From the NCBI RefSeq assembly GCF_017301735.1, contig NZ_CP071090.1:9042001-9106000 (forward strand): a DNA stretch of 64,000 nucleotides, written 5' to 3'. This document shows, in pieces, positions 30,199 through 40,624 of the stretch; position 1 is the stretch's first letter, and each line of letters opens with the position of its first letter. The DNA is from Pyxidicoccus parkwaysis (GTDB lineage: Bacteria > Myxococcota > Myxococcia > Myxococcales > Myxococcaceae). The notes beneath the pieces are model-generated. The model worked only from the letters and a program-made list of their open reading frames with translations, was not told the DNA's origin and did no database searches. A program made the position numbers and the translations under genes.

Positions 30199-32319
30199 CT
30201 ACTGGAGGTAGCCCGACTGGCAGGTGCTCAGCGGGTAGGCGGGCGGCACCGCGTTCTTCAGCCAGCACCGGGCCGTGGGGCCCTGCTGGCCCGGCGCCAC
30301 GTACGTGTACGCCACGCAGGCGGGCTCGTTGGCGCAGGCGTCCTCACACAGCAGCGGGTCCGCGGCCGTCAGGTTGAAGTTGCTGATGTCCGAGCCGGGC
30401 CGGTCGGTGCCCGGCTCGTTGACGAAGGTCCGCTGCGGCTCGATGGTGATGTTGTCCACGAGGTACGAGCCCGTCCCGGCCGACACGCCGAACTGCACGT
30501 TGTTGTCGTCCGTCGTCACGCGGAAGTTCGGCGTGCACGTGTGCTGCCACGAGGTGCTCGGCGTGAAGGTGTGGCGCACGCGCTCCTGGCCGGTGCTCAG
30601 CACGCGCATCACCCCGCCCATGCCCGACGACTCCTGCTTGTAGTCGAAGCACAGCTTGTAGCGCCGCCCGCCGATGAGGGCGAACTGCCGGTTGCGGATG
30701 GGCCAGCCCGCGGGCGACGTCGCGTCGTACTGCACGCGCACGGCCCAGTCGGTGCGCGTGTTGGAGTTCACGCCGCGCGGCACCACGCGCCCGCGCGCGC
30801 CGTTGACGTCGTTGCGCCAGTGCAGGCGCGTGTCCGCGGAGTCCATATTCATCACCGTGCCGGCGCGGATGACGTTGAGGGCGCCCAGCCTCGCGTCCAC
30901 GTGGACGTCCGAGGCGACCACCACCTCGATGCCCGTGGCATTCGCCGGCACCGTCACCTCCACCGCGTGCATGCCCCAGCCGGTGCCCGCCGGCGTCGTC
31001 AACCACCGGCCCTGGCTGGACACCACGTTCGTCGTCGCGTCCCGCCACTGGAGGCCGAGCCAGAGCGAGGCCGGAACGTCCCCCGACGCCATGTCCACCA
31101 TCACCGACAGGCGCCACGTGCCCGGCGTCAGGTTGAGCCGCCGGTGAGAGAGGACGGGCTCGAAGCCATAGCGGGTGCGGACGATGCGGACGATTCGCAC
31201 GTTGGTGTCGAACGTCACGGTGGCGAAGCCCGGCGTCCACAGCGCGTTGCGCCGCTCGCTCTCGAACTCGAGCGCATACCACCCGCGCGCGCTCTCGCCG
31301 CGCAGCAGCTCCAGGTCCTCCTGCAGGTCGATGAGCCGGTCATGGTCCTTGTCCAGCAGGCCGGTGTAGTTGGCGGGGTTCAGCCCCAGCGCGGAGATGT
31401 TGGCCGAGCGGACGCGCGGAGTGTTGGTGTCGCGGCCGTCCACGGTGCCGTCGAGGAGGTATTGCGACATGGAGAGCGCATGCCGGCCCCGGCCATCCGG
31501 CGTGCTGATGGTGGACAGCGGGCCCACCACCAGCCGGTGCGTCGTGGCGCTGAGCTGGCTCGAGCCGCTCGCGCCGTAGTTGCCCCACAGGTCCGTGCTG
31601 ATGGCGATGGGACGCTCGTGGCTGGTGAGGTAGTCCGGCTGGCCCGTCTGCGGGTTCACCTGCACGAAGGCCGGGTCCGTGGTGAACGTCCCTTGGTCCG
31701 TCGTCGAGGTAATCACGCCCCGGGAATAGAAGCGCACGTCGTACTGGGAGGGCGTGGGCGTGTCGAGCGGGTTGCCCCAGATGCTGTAGACGGCATCCCC
31801 GACGGCGAGCGGGCGGCTCTCGATGTCGATGTAGCCGTACTTGTCACCGGGGTTCTCCCCCTGCGCGTTCGGCCCGCAGTAGTAGAGTGCCAGGTCCGAG
31901 CTGTGCCACGTGCTCAGCAGCACCCTGCAGGTGAAGTCCTCGAAGCGCTTGGCCGTGGTGTCGTCCGCGCCGTACGTGAGGAAGCTCAGCGTCAGGCTGT
32001 CGGGCTCGCCGCAGTGCGCGGCCGTTATCATCAGGTTGGGCCCAATCATCGTGGACGAGCAGATGATGGTGCCGCCCCCGGGGAAGAACCAGACGGGGCT
32101 CGCGTAGCTGGACTTCGCGATGTCCGGGTCCCCGTACCAGCGCCACACGGCCTCCGCAGTGCCCGACGGCTGCTCCGCGGCGATGGGCTGCTCCCTGGTG
32201 GCCAGGGACTCCGGCGAGCCGTCCGGCGCAAGGCCGCCCTCGCAGCCACTTCCGAGCAGGCCCAGCAACAGCAGCATTCCGGCCTGATTCCCGCGTCTCA
32301 CTCCATGATGCCCGTGCAT
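30199..32319 (-). CDS. Trypsin-like serine protease lipoprotein with C-terminal PAN domain
   Basis: A 706-residue lipoprotein with lipobox LGSGC (Cys26). The protease domain (about 55-275) has a full triad: His102 in ITAAHC, Asp142 in HSSDLALYYC and Ser251 in GASGSS. A linker with DKDHDRLIDLQEDLE looks like a single calcium-loop unit. Two beta-sandwich-like regions follow, and the last 75 residues are a PAN/Apple module (PGSDISNF, ADPLLCEDACANEPACVAYTYV, CWLKNAVP). PAN modules bind protein or carbohydrate and are common in myxobacterial secreted enzymes. An extracellular digestive or processing protease is likely. The start is the ATG nearest the signal with a GGGAAG upstream; two upstream in-frame ATGs exist. 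Confidence 0.82.
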   Translation of the reverse strand: MHGHHGVRRGNQAGMLLLLGLLGSGCEGGLAPDGSPESLATREQPIAAEQPSGTAEAVWRWYGDPDIAKSSYASPVWFFPGGGTIICSSTMIGPNLMITAAHCGEPDSLTLSFLTYGADDTTAKRFEDFTCRVLLSTWHSSDLALYYCGPNAQGENPGDKYGYIDIESRPLAVGDAVYSIWGNPLDTPTPSQYDVRFYSRGVITSTTDQGTFTTDPAFVQVNPQTGQPDYLTSHERPIAISTDLWGNYGASGSSQLSATTHRLVVGPLSTISTPDGRGRHALSMSQYLLDGTVDGRDTNTPRVRSANISALGLNPANYTGLLDKDHDRLIDLQEDLELLRGESARGWYALEFESERRNALWTPGFATVTFDTNVRIVRIVRTRYGFEPVLSHRRLNLTPGTWRLSVMVDMASGDVPASLWLGLQWRDATTNVVSSQGRWLTTPAGTGWGMHAVEVTVPANATGIEVVVASDVHVDARLGALNVIRAGTVMNMDSADTRLHWRNDVNGARGRVVPRGVNSNTRTDWAVRVQYDATSPAGWPIRNRQFALIGGRRYKLCFDYKQESSGMGGVMRVLSTGQERVRHTFTPSTSWQHTCTPNFRVTTDDNNVQFGVSAGTGSYLVDNITIEPQRTFVNEPGTDRPGSDISNFNLTAADPLLCEDACANEPACVAYTYVAPGQQGPTARCWLKNAVPPAYPLSTCQSGYLQ

Positions 32320-32616
32320 GCTTCCCGTCCGTTGGGCCCCTGCGGGGCCGGACCCTTCCATGGAAGCACCACCCCGTCCAACCGATGGCGGTGTCTCCCG
32401 GAGAGCAGAAACCGCAACCCGCATGGCGCCCGCACCGTCCGCGCGTTAGCAGTGGGCGGAAATCGCGCGCGGGGACGGCCGCGAGACTGATGCCCAGGCC
32501 ACTCCGGGGCCGGTGCGGACGTCACGCCGCCGTCACTGCGAGAACTCTCATCTTGCCCGGCGGCAACGGGTGCGGCGAAGGTGCCCGCCCCAGTCGAACC
32601 CGGAGGAGGCAGCGGA

Positions 32617-34154
<1,538 letters not shown>

Positions 34155-34158
<4 letters not shown>

Positions 34159-34826
34159 GCTTCGCGCCTCCCCGAATCGTCCCGCCGGAGTCGCTGGCGC
34201 AGGAGGCCGCGGCGTGGATGGCGAGTTCGCTCCAGGACGCGCTGAAGACGCGCCCTCGCGCGAGCCTGGCCCTGTCCGGTGGCGGCACACCGGGCCCCGC
34301 GTACCGGGCGCTGGCGGCCATGAAGCTCCCGTGGGAGCGCGTGGACGTCTACTTCGTGGACGAGCGCTTCGTGCCGCCGGACCACAAGGACAGCAACTAC
34401 CGGCTGGTGGAGGACACGCTGCTCAAGCCGCTGGGGCTGCCTGCGTCCCAGGTGTTCCGTATGCAGGGTGAGCGCGAGGACCGCGACGCCGCCGCGCGCG
34501 ACTATGAGGCCACGCTGCCTCCGGTGCTGGACGTGGTGCTGCTGGGCATGGGGCCGGACGGGCACACGGCCAGCCTCTTCCCCGGCCACCCGGCGATGGA
34601 GGAGCGCGTGCGGCGCGTGCTGGCGGTGGTGGGCTCCAAGCCGCCGCCGTGGCGGATGACGCTGACGCTGCCGGTGCTGAACTCGGCGCGCGCGGTGCTC
34701 AACCTCGTGGCGGGTGAGGGCAAGGCGGACGCGGTGCGCCGGGCATTGGCGGGGGACCTGTCCCTGCCGGCGGCGCGGGTGACGAATACGCAGTGGATGC
34801 TGGACCCGGCCGCCGCCGGACGGTGA
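34155..34826 (+). CDS. pgl: 6-phosphogluconolactonase (DevB type)
   Basis: A 223-residue member of the NagB/DevB lactonase family that hydrolyses 6-phosphogluconolactone, the product of Zwf. Family blocks are LALSGGGTPGPAYRAL, VDVYFVDERFVPPDHKDSNY and VLLGMGPDGHTASLFPGH. The ATG overlaps the zwf stop by 4 bases, so the two are coupled. The length is typical (about 230). The second enzyme of the oxidative pentose phosphate operon. Confidence 0.95.
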
Positions 34827-34859
34827 GCGGCCAGGGGACTTCGGGATTCGGGAGGAATC

Positions 34860-36284
34860 ATGACTGACAAAGCGGGCGCGCAGTTCGGCGTGGCGGGCAT
34901 GGGCGTCATGGGGGCGGCCTTGGCCCTCAACATCGCGGACCACGGCTTCCGGGTGACGGTGTGGGACCGCCACCCGGAGCGCGTCGACGAGATGCACAAG
35001 AAGCACGGCCACCCCGAGATAAAGGGCACCGCGTCGCTGGAGGAGTTCGTCCAGCGGCTGGAGCGCCCGCGCCGGGTGCTGCTGATGGTGACGGCGGGCG
35101 CGGCGGTGGACCAGATGATGGAGCGGCTCTTCCCGCTGCTGTCGCCGGGCGACGTCATCATGGACGCGGGCAACTCGTGGTTCCTCGACACGCGGCGCCG
35201 TGAGGAGCTCTGCAAGTCGAAGGGGCTGCACTTCCTGGGCATCGGCGTGTCGGGCGGCGAGGAGGGCGCGCGCCACGGCCCGTCCATCATGCCGGGCGGT
35301 CCGCCGGAGGCGTACGCGCTGGTGCGCCCCGTGCTGGAGGCCATCGCCGCGCGCACGGAGGCGGGTCTGTGCGTCACCCACGTGGGGCCGGATGGCGCCG
35401 GCCACTTCGTGAAGATGGTGCACAACGGCATCGAGTACGCGGACATGCAGCTGCTCGCGGAGACGTACGACGTGCTGCGCCGGGGCCTGGGGCTGAGCGC
35501 GAGCGCGCTGGCGGACCTGTTCTCCAAGTGGAACGAGGGCATCGCCGAGTCCTTCCTCCTGGAGACCACCATCCAGGTGCTGCGCAAGAAGGACCCGGAG
35601 ACGGGCAAGCCGCTCGTGGACATGGTGTTGGACAAGGCGGGCCAGAAGGGCACGGGCAAGTGGACGGTGCAGGTGGCGCTGGATTTGGGCGTGCCGGTGC
35701 CGTCGATTGCCTCGGCGCTGGATGCGCGCAACCTGTCCTCGATGAAGGACGAGCGCGTGGCGGCGAGCGCGAAGCTGAAGGGCCCGACCGAGGCGCTGAG
35801 CGCGGAGGAGAAGGCACAGCTCGCGCAGTGGGCGCATGACGCGCTCTACGCGGCGCGCGTGGTGACGTACGCGCAGGGCATGCGGCTCATCCAGACGGCG
35901 TCCACCGAGTACAAGTGGAACATCTCCCTGGCGGAGATGGCACGCATCTGGCGGGGTGGTTGCATCATCCGCGCGAAGCTGCTGACGCCGCTGCGCGAGT
36001 CCTTCGAGAAGCAGCCCAACCTGCCCAACCTCATGGTGTCGGACGCGTTCGCGCCGGTGCTGGAGAAGCTGGCGCCCTCGTGGCGCAAGCTGGTGGGCGT
36101 GGCCGCGAAGGCGGGCATCCCCGTGCCGGTGTTCGGCGCGTCGCTGGCGTACCTGGACAGCTACCGCAGCCCGGAGCTGCCGCAGAACCTGACGCAGGCG
36201 CAGCGCGATGCCTTCGGCGCGCACACGTACCAGCGCCGCGACAAGCCCGACGCCGGCTTCGTCCACACGGAGTGGAACAAGTAG
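34860..36284 (+). CDS. gnd: 6-phosphogluconate dehydrogenase, decarboxylating
   Basis: A 474-residue enzyme giving ribulose 5-phosphate, CO2 and NADPH. The N-terminal NADP fold is GVAGMGVMGAALALNIADHGF, followed by MDAGNSWFLDTRRR and the catalytic stretch GVSGGEEGARHGPSIMPGG. The block GAGHFVKMVHNGIEYADMQ carries the catalytic lysine, and TGKWTVQVAL and the all-helical C-terminal domain complete it. The length is that of the long dimeric form (E. coli Gnd 468). A GGAGGA sits 6 bases before the ATG. It is 33 bases after pgl, so zwf-pgl-gnd make up the whole oxidative branch in one operon. Confidence 0.96.
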   Translation: MTDKAGAQFGVAGMGVMGAALALNIADHGFRVTVWDRHPERVDEMHKKHGHPEIKGTASLEEFVQRLERPRRVLLMVTAGAAVDQMMERLFPLLSPGDVIMDAGNSWFLDTRRREELCKSKGLHFLGIGVSGGEEGARHGPSIMPGGPPEAYALVRPVLEAIAARTEAGLCVTHVGPDGAGHFVKMVHNGIEYADMQLLAETYDVLRRGLGLSASALADLFSKWNEGIAESFLLETTIQVLRKKDPETGKPLVDMVLDKAGQKGTGKWTVQVALDLGVPVPSIASALDARNLSSMKDERVAASAKLKGPTEALSAEEKAQLAQWAHDALYAARVVTYAQGMRLIQTASTEYKWNISLAEMARIWRGGCIIRAKLLTPLRESFEKQPNLPNLMVSDAFAPVLEKLAPSWRKLVGVAAKAGIPVPVFGASLAYLDSYRSPELPQNLTQAQRDAFGAHTYQRRDKPDAGFVHTEWNK

Positions 36285-36299
36285 GCGCGCCTCGTGTGC

Positions 36300-36337
36300 C
36301 CACGCCGCCGGGGCCTACTTCGGCTTCGGCGGCGTGG
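36300..36337. terminator. Hairpin at the convergent gnd/acyl-CoA synthetase junction
   Basis: CCACGCCGCC (36300-36309) pairs perfectly with GGCGGCGTGG (36328-36337) around an 18-base loop. It spans the stop codon of the acyl-CoA synthetase gene. No T-tract follows, so termination strength is uncertain. Confidence 0.45.
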
Positions 36338-37961
36338 CCCGCAGCTCCGCGCGGCGAATCTTGCCGCTCACCGTCTTGGGCAGCTCGGTGACGAACTCGA
36401 TTTCGCGCGGGTACTTGTACGGCGCCGTGGTGTGCTTCACGTGCTCCTGCAACTCCTTTGCGAGTGCGTCCGAGGCCGTGTGCCCCGGCGCCAGCACCAC
36501 GTAGGCCTTGATGCGCTGGCCAATCTTGTCGTCCGGCACGCCAATGACGGCGGACTCCGCGACGGCGGCGTGCTCCAGCAGCGCGGACTCCACCTCGAAG
36601 GGGCCCACGCGGTAGCCGGACGTCTTGATGACGTCGTCCGAGCGGCCCACGAACCAGAAGTAGCCGTCCGCGTCGCGCACCGCCCTGTCGCCCGTCACGT
36701 ACCAGTCGCCCCGGCGGCAGGCCGCGTTGGCGCCCTCGTCGTTGAGGTAGCCGTGGAACAGGCCCACCGGCCGCTCCGGCGCCACGCGCACGGCGATGTC
36801 GCCCTCCTGTCCGTCCGCCACCTCGCGGCCCGCGTCGTCGATGACGCCCACCGTGAAGCCCGGTGACGGCTTGCCCATGGAGCCCACGCGCGGCTCCATC
36901 GAGGGGAACATGCCCACCACCATCACCGTCTCCGTCTGCCCGTAGCCCTCTCGGATGTGCAGCCCCGTGGCCTCCTTCCACGAGTCGATGACCTCGGGGT
37001 TGAGCGGCTCGCCCGCGCTCACCGTGTGCCGCAGCGAGGACAAATCGAAGCCCTTCAAGTCCTGCAGCACCAGCGCCCGCCACGCGGTGGGCGGCGCGCA
37101 GAACGTCGTCACCTTCTGCGTCTCCAGCACCTTGAGGAACTTCGCCGGCTCGAAGCGGCCGCGGAAGTCGTAGACGACGTTGCACGCGCCCTGGCTCCAC
37201 GGCCCGAAGAGCTTGCCCCACGCGCACTTCGCCCAGCCGGTGTCGCTCAGCGTCAGGTGCCTGTCGTCGGGCGTGAGGTCCAGCCAGTAGCGCCCGGTAA
37301 TCACGTGCCCCTGGCCGTAGCTGGCGTGCGTGTGCAGCACCATCTTCGGCATGCCGGTGGTGCCGGACGTGAAGTAGATGAGCATCGGGTCATCCGCGCG
37401 CGTGGGCGCGAAGCCCTCGCCGTGCGCGCCCGTGCCCGCCGCCCCCGGCGTGTAGCGCACCCACGGCGACGGCGCGCCCTCGCCCACCGACACCCAGGTC
37501 TCCACCCGGCCCGTGCCCACGAGCCCCTCGAAGCGGTCCAGACAGCTCACGTCGGCGATGACGGCGTTGGCGTCCGCGGCCACCAGCCGGTAGCGGATGT
37601 CCTTGACGGTGAGCATGGGCGTGCCGGGCATGAAGACGATGCCGGCGCGGATGCAGCCCAGCACCAGGAACCACCACTCCGGCACGCGCGGCATGATGAT
37701 GAAGGCGCGGTCGCCCTTGTGCAGGCCCAGGCCGGTGAGGAAGCGCGCGGCGTGCAGCGAGTGCAGCCGCACGTCCTCCCAGGTGAAGCGCTGCTCCTTC
37801 CCCGCCTCGTTGGACCAGAGCAGCGCGAGCGCGTCCGGCCGCTCGCGCGCGTGCCGGTCCACCACGTCCGCCGCGAAGTTGAAGTGCTCGGGCCGCTCCC
37901 ACCGGAAGTCGCGGTAGGTGGCCTCGTAGTCGCGCATGTTGCGCGGAGCGGATGGGGGCAT
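36315..37961 (-). CDS. Medium-chain acyl-CoA synthetase (AMP-forming, ACSM-like)
   Basis: A 548-residue ANL-superfamily ligase that activates a carboxylic acid with ATP and CoA. The P-loop core is IYFTSGTTGMPKMV, the A5 motif is GYGQTET, the hinge/A8 region is DGYFWFVGRSDDVIKTSGYRV, and the A10 lysine lies in LPKTVSGKIRR. The N-terminus (FNFAADVVDRHARERPDALAL) and TLSDTGWAKCAWGKLFGPW match the mammalian ACSM branch, which acts on medium-chain and aromatic acids. AGGAG stands 7 bases before ATG 37961, and upstream in-frame starts are rejected on that ground. Substrate range is inferred. Confidence 0.9.
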   Translation of the reverse strand: MPPSAPRNMRDYEATYRDFRWERPEHFNFAADVVDRHARERPDALALLWSNEAGKEQRFTWEDVRLHSLHAARFLTGLGLHKGDRAFIIMPRVPEWWFLVLGCIRAGIVFMPGTPMLTVKDIRYRLVAADANAVIADVSCLDRFEGLVGTGRVETWVSVGEGAPSPWVRYTPGAAGTGAHGEGFAPTRADDPMLIYFTSGTTGMPKMVLHTHASYGQGHVITGRYWLDLTPDDRHLTLSDTGWAKCAWGKLFGPWSQGACNVVYDFRGRFEPAKFLKVLETQKVTTFCAPPTAWRALVLQDLKGFDLSSLRHTVSAGEPLNPEVIDSWKEATGLHIREGYGQTETVMVVGMFPSMEPRVGSMGKPSPGFTVGVIDDAGREVADGQEGDIAVRVAPERPVGLFHGYLNDEGANAACRRGDWYVTGDRAVRDADGYFWFVGRSDDVIKTSGYRVGPFEVESALLEHAAVAESAVIGVPDDKIGQRIKAYVVLAPGHTASDALAKELQEHVKHTTAPYKYPREIEFVTELPKTVSGKIRRAELRATPPKPK

Positions 37962-38119
37962 GACGCACTCCTGGGTGAAGGGCCGGGCCCCGAGCCTGCC
38001 ACGCGCCCCCTGCCCGGGCCTCACCTTCCTCACCGCCTTTCGCCCGGTGGACGAAAGCGCTGCCCCCGGAAGCAGGAGGACGGGCGTCACCGGTGTCCAC
38101 GCAGGGCCCCGAAACGCAA

Positions 38120-38147
38120 AGAGGCCGGCCCGTGAAGGCCAGCCTCT
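38120..38147 (-). terminator. Intrinsic terminator of the sigma/anti-sigma operon
   Basis: AGAGGCCGGCC (38120-38130) pairs with GGCCAGCCTCT (38137-38147) with one mismatch. Read on the minus strand, the stem is followed by TTTGCGTTTC. It is about 54 bases past the anti-sigma stop. Confidence 0.75.
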
Positions 38148-38200
38148 CGCGAAGTCCCTCGGCTCCCTCCGTCACCGGGAGGCGGAGCCGGCCGCGCGCG

Positions 38201-39613
38201 TCAGTTGATTTCGGCGCAGTGGAAGAGCTTGTTGTACGCCTCGCAGGTTTGCAGCGTGGACAGCAGGGCCTTCTCGAGTTTGCCTTTGCGGCCCGCCAGG
38301 TCCTCGCCATGGGCGAGCTCGCGATCCACCACCAGGTCCAGCCACGGATCCCGCGAGTTGTGCGCGAAGCGCTGGAGCGCCTTGAGCGCCTCGGCGTCCT
38401 GCCGCGCCTCGCCGGTGGACACCAGCGCGCCGAAGTAGAGGTCCTCCTCCTTCGAGCGGCGCAGCGTGTCCACCAGCCCCGGAGACACCTGCCCCTCCAT
38501 CACCAGCTTCGCGTACTCGCGGGCCAGCGGGGCGCGCACGGCGAAGTCCCGCTGGGCCATGGCCTTCACGTAGTCCTGGAGCACCGCGCCGCCGCCCACC
38601 CGGTCCAGCTCCGCCGCCAGCGGCAGCAGCGCCCTCACCGCGTCCGGCGTCGTCGCCGTGCGCACGGCCTCGTAGAGCGCCTCGCGGGCCACCGCCGGCT
38701 GCTGCGCCAGCACCTTCACGTCCGCGCGTCCCGCGGAGAGCTGCGCCCACGCCTCCATCACCTGCTTGTGCCAGCGCGCGTCCTCCTGCTCGCGCTGCTG
38801 CTTCAGCGCGTCGGCGCGGCTCTCGGCCTCCTGCTTCCAGCCCTCGTCCTGGCCTGGCAACGCGGCCACCTCGCGGAAGGACTCCTCCGCCTGCTTCAAG
38901 AGCCCGCGCCCGTGCAGCGCCAGCCCGCGGTTCCACAGCGCCTGCGGGTGCTTCGGCTCCTGGCGGAGCGCGCCGCCGAGCAGATCCAACGCCTCATTCC
39001 AACGCTGGCGGCTCATCTCCACCACCGCGCGGTCATTGTCCTTGTCCGCCGACTCGGGCGCGCGCGCCAGGAAGGCCTCCGCCTGCTGCCAGTCCCCGCG
39101 CAGCGCATACGCCGCGGCGATGCCCCGGAAGTCCTGCCGCTCCTCCAGCTCCGCCAGCGGCCGCAGCGGCAGCACCTCGGAGGAGGCGCTCGTGCCCCGC
39201 ATGGGGATGTAGGGGCGGAAGTGGTCCGCCTTCGGGTGGCTCAGCCGCGCGTCCAGCATTCGCGAGTCCGCGCTGGCCAGCCACACCTCGGGGGGCATCC
39301 GCGGCTCGGCCTGCATGCGGTAGACGCCCACCGCCGCCAGTCCCGCCGCCAGCGCCACCGGCACCGCCGCCCGCCAGGCCCGGTGCAGCCAGGGCCGCAG
39401 GGGCGTCACCTTGGAGCCCGCGACAGGCTCGGCCGGCTCGACGGCGCTGGTGCCCGCCAGGGCCCGCGACGCCAACAGCTCCAGCTGGAGCAAGTCCCGC
39501 AGGCCGACCTCACACTCCTCGCAGCGCGTCAGGTGCTGCCGGAAGGCGTCCGCCTCGGTGGCGGACAGCTCTCCGTCTACGAAGAGATGCAGCTTCGTGC
39601 ATGGCGTGTTCAT
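38201..39613 (-). CDS. Membrane anti-sigma factor with zinc-finger domain and extracytoplasmic TPR module
   Basis: A 470-residue protein with three parts. Residues 1-36 form a zf-HC2/ZAS anti-sigma domain (Cys5/His9, His27, Cys31, Cys34, as H-x3-C-x2-C), expected to bind the sigma factor. One membrane helix is at about 82-98. The remaining 370 residues are helical TPR-like repeats outside the membrane, for example RDFRGIAAAYALRGDWQQAEA and HPQALWNRGLALHGRGLLKQAE. This outer module is closely related over most of its length to the N-terminal half of the CHAT protease encoded 2 kb away (AYALRGDW/AYALQGEW, LWNRGLALHGRGL/LWNRALVLQEMGL, LLPLAAELDRV/LLPLAQELDRL). The gene overlaps the sigma gene by 4 bp, the usual regulator-target coupling. 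Confidence 0.85.
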   Translation of the reverse strand: MNTPCTKLHLFVDGELSATEADAFRQHLTRCEECEVGLRDLLQLELLASRALAGTSAVEPAEPVAGSKVTPLRPWLHRAWRAAVPVALAAGLAAVGVYRMQAEPRMPPEVWLASADSRMLDARLSHPKADHFRPYIPMRGTSASSEVLPLRPLAELEERQDFRGIAAAYALRGDWQQAEAFLARAPESADKDNDRAVVEMSRQRWNEALDLLGGALRQEPKHPQALWNRGLALHGRGLLKQAEESFREVAALPGQDEGWKQEAESRADALKQQREQEDARWHKQVMEAWAQLSAGRADVKVLAQQPAVAREALYEAVRTATTPDAVRALLPLAAELDRVGGGAVLQDYVKAMAQRDFAVRAPLAREYAKLVMEGQVSPGLVDTLRRSKEEDLYFGALVSTGEARQDAEALKALQRFAHNSRDPWLDLVVDRELAHGEDLAGRKGKLEKALLSTLQTCEAYNKLFHCAEIN

Positions 39614-40170
39614 GAGCTCGTTGCCCCCTGCTCCCGGGCTACCGCCACCTGGGGCAGCAGCAATTCCTTCAGGTCCCTGCGGGCCAGGGTGAGCCAGCTC
39701 CCCACCGTGCCCACGGGAACGTTGAAATGCTCGGCGATGGCCGTGTACCGCTTGCCCTCCGCGTGCAGCTTGTAGGCGTCACGCAGGTGCGGCTTCAGCC
39801 GCTCAATCGCCTTCTGGAACTCGTCGGTGTTCACCAGCTCCCAGTTCTCCTGGGAGTCTTCCGGTGACAACGCCGCGTCCTGAACCAGCGCCAGGTGAGG
39901 CAGCCCCCGGGTCTCCGTCCGCTGTCTGCGGCAGTAGTCCAGGAAGCGATTCGTCATGGTGGTACAGAGCCAAGCCGCCGCCGCCGAGTCCGTCCTGTCC
40001 TTCAGGTGCTCGAACTCCGGCATCGCCCGCTCGAAGGTCTCCTGAACCAGGTCATCCGGTTCCAGGCTCGAGCGAGCGGACAACCGGCGTGCCAGGCCCA
40101 GAAGGCCCGGACGATGCTGGCGGATGAACGCTTCGAAGCGCCGCCGCTCCCGGTTGAAGAGGTCTGCCAT
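39610..40170 (-). CDS. ECF-type RNA polymerase sigma factor
   Basis: A 186-residue sigma-70 family factor with region 2 at about 12-85 (LEPDDLVQETFERAM, WLCTTMTNRFLDYCRRQ) and region 4 at about 130-180 with its HTH (YTAIAEHFNVPVGTVGSWLTLARRDL). Regions 1 and 3 are absent, as usual for ECF factors. ATG 40170 is preferred to an in-frame ATG 12 bases upstream. It overlaps the anti-sigma gene and is probably held at the membrane by it until a signal arrives. Its own promoter must lie between 40171 and the terminator at 40265. I could not identify an autoregulatory -35/-10 pair with confidence. Confidence 0.9.
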   Translation of the reverse strand: MADLFNRERRRFEAFIRQHRPGLLGLARRLSARSSLEPDDLVQETFERAMPEFEHLKDRTDSAAAAWLCTTMTNRFLDYCRRQRTETRGLPHLALVQDAALSPEDSQENWELVNTDEFQKAIERLKPHLRDAYKLHAEGKRYTAIAEHFNVPVGTVGSWLTLARRDLKELLLPQVAVAREQGATSS

Positions 40171-40264
40171 GACGCCCCACACTTGCGCTGCTGGTGGTTT
40201 CCCACCAAAGACGCACGGCGGCCCAATCCTTGAGAAGAAATTAAGCAGCCGCCAGACAGTAAAA

Positions 40265-40296
40265 TGCCCGGGAGGGTGGAAAACCCTTACCGGGCA
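40265..40296 (-). terminator. Intrinsic terminator after the 57-aa peptide gene
   Basis: TGCCCGG (40265-40271) pairs with CCGGGCA (40290-40296), and inside it AGGGT pairs with ACCCT. On the minus strand the stem is followed by TTTTACTG. It starts 6 bases after the peptide stop, so the peptide mRNA ends before the sigma gene. Confidence 0.8.
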
Positions 40297-40302
40297 GGAG
40301 GA

Positions 40303-40476
40303 TCAAGGCTCCTGGGGGTCCGCCAGGGGCGCCGTGGCGGGCGGGGCCGACGGGCGGCGAGGACGCTGGACGTCCACGTTGGTGGCGCAATCCACGTAGC
40401 TGTTCTTGACGTTGGGCTCCCCGGCCACCGTCTGCAGGGGGGGACTGTTCTCGACTTCGTTGGCACCGGGCGTCAT
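40303..40476 (-). CDS. 57-residue peptide with a single cysteine, possible modified or cleaved peptide
   Basis: I do not recognise this peptide. ATG 40476 has GAGGAG 9 bases upstream and a terminator follows the stop, so it is a compact independent gene. The N-terminal half is acidic and leader-like (MTPGANEVENSPPLQTVAGE), the centre is KNSYVDCATNVDVQ with the only cysteine, and the end is Pro/Ala-rich. It has no signal peptide. It sits divergently, 148 bases from a cupin_8/JmjC-type oxygenase gene, and between a sigma/anti-sigma pair and a CHAT protease gene. A substrate of the oxygenase or of the protease is possible, but nothing in the sequence proves it. Confidence 0.6.
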   Translation of the reverse strand: MTPGANEVENSPPLQTVAGEPNVKNSYVDCATNVDVQRPRRPSAPPATAPLADPQEP

Positions 40477-40624
40477 GGCGCTCGCTCCTCGTGCTGGTCT
40501 ACAGGCAGCACGGATTGGTTGCTGATGAGTGTAAAACGCAAACGGTTGCATTCCTTACCATGGCCGTATGCGATTCCGTGAATCACCCGGGTCGAACTGA
40601 CACCCGGAATCCAGGGAGTTCCAA

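Noticed and set aside
40538..40549. LacI-type operator GCAAACGGTTGC between the peptide and oxygenase genes
   Set aside because: Two mismatches from symmetry in 12 bases and no LacI-family gene nearby.
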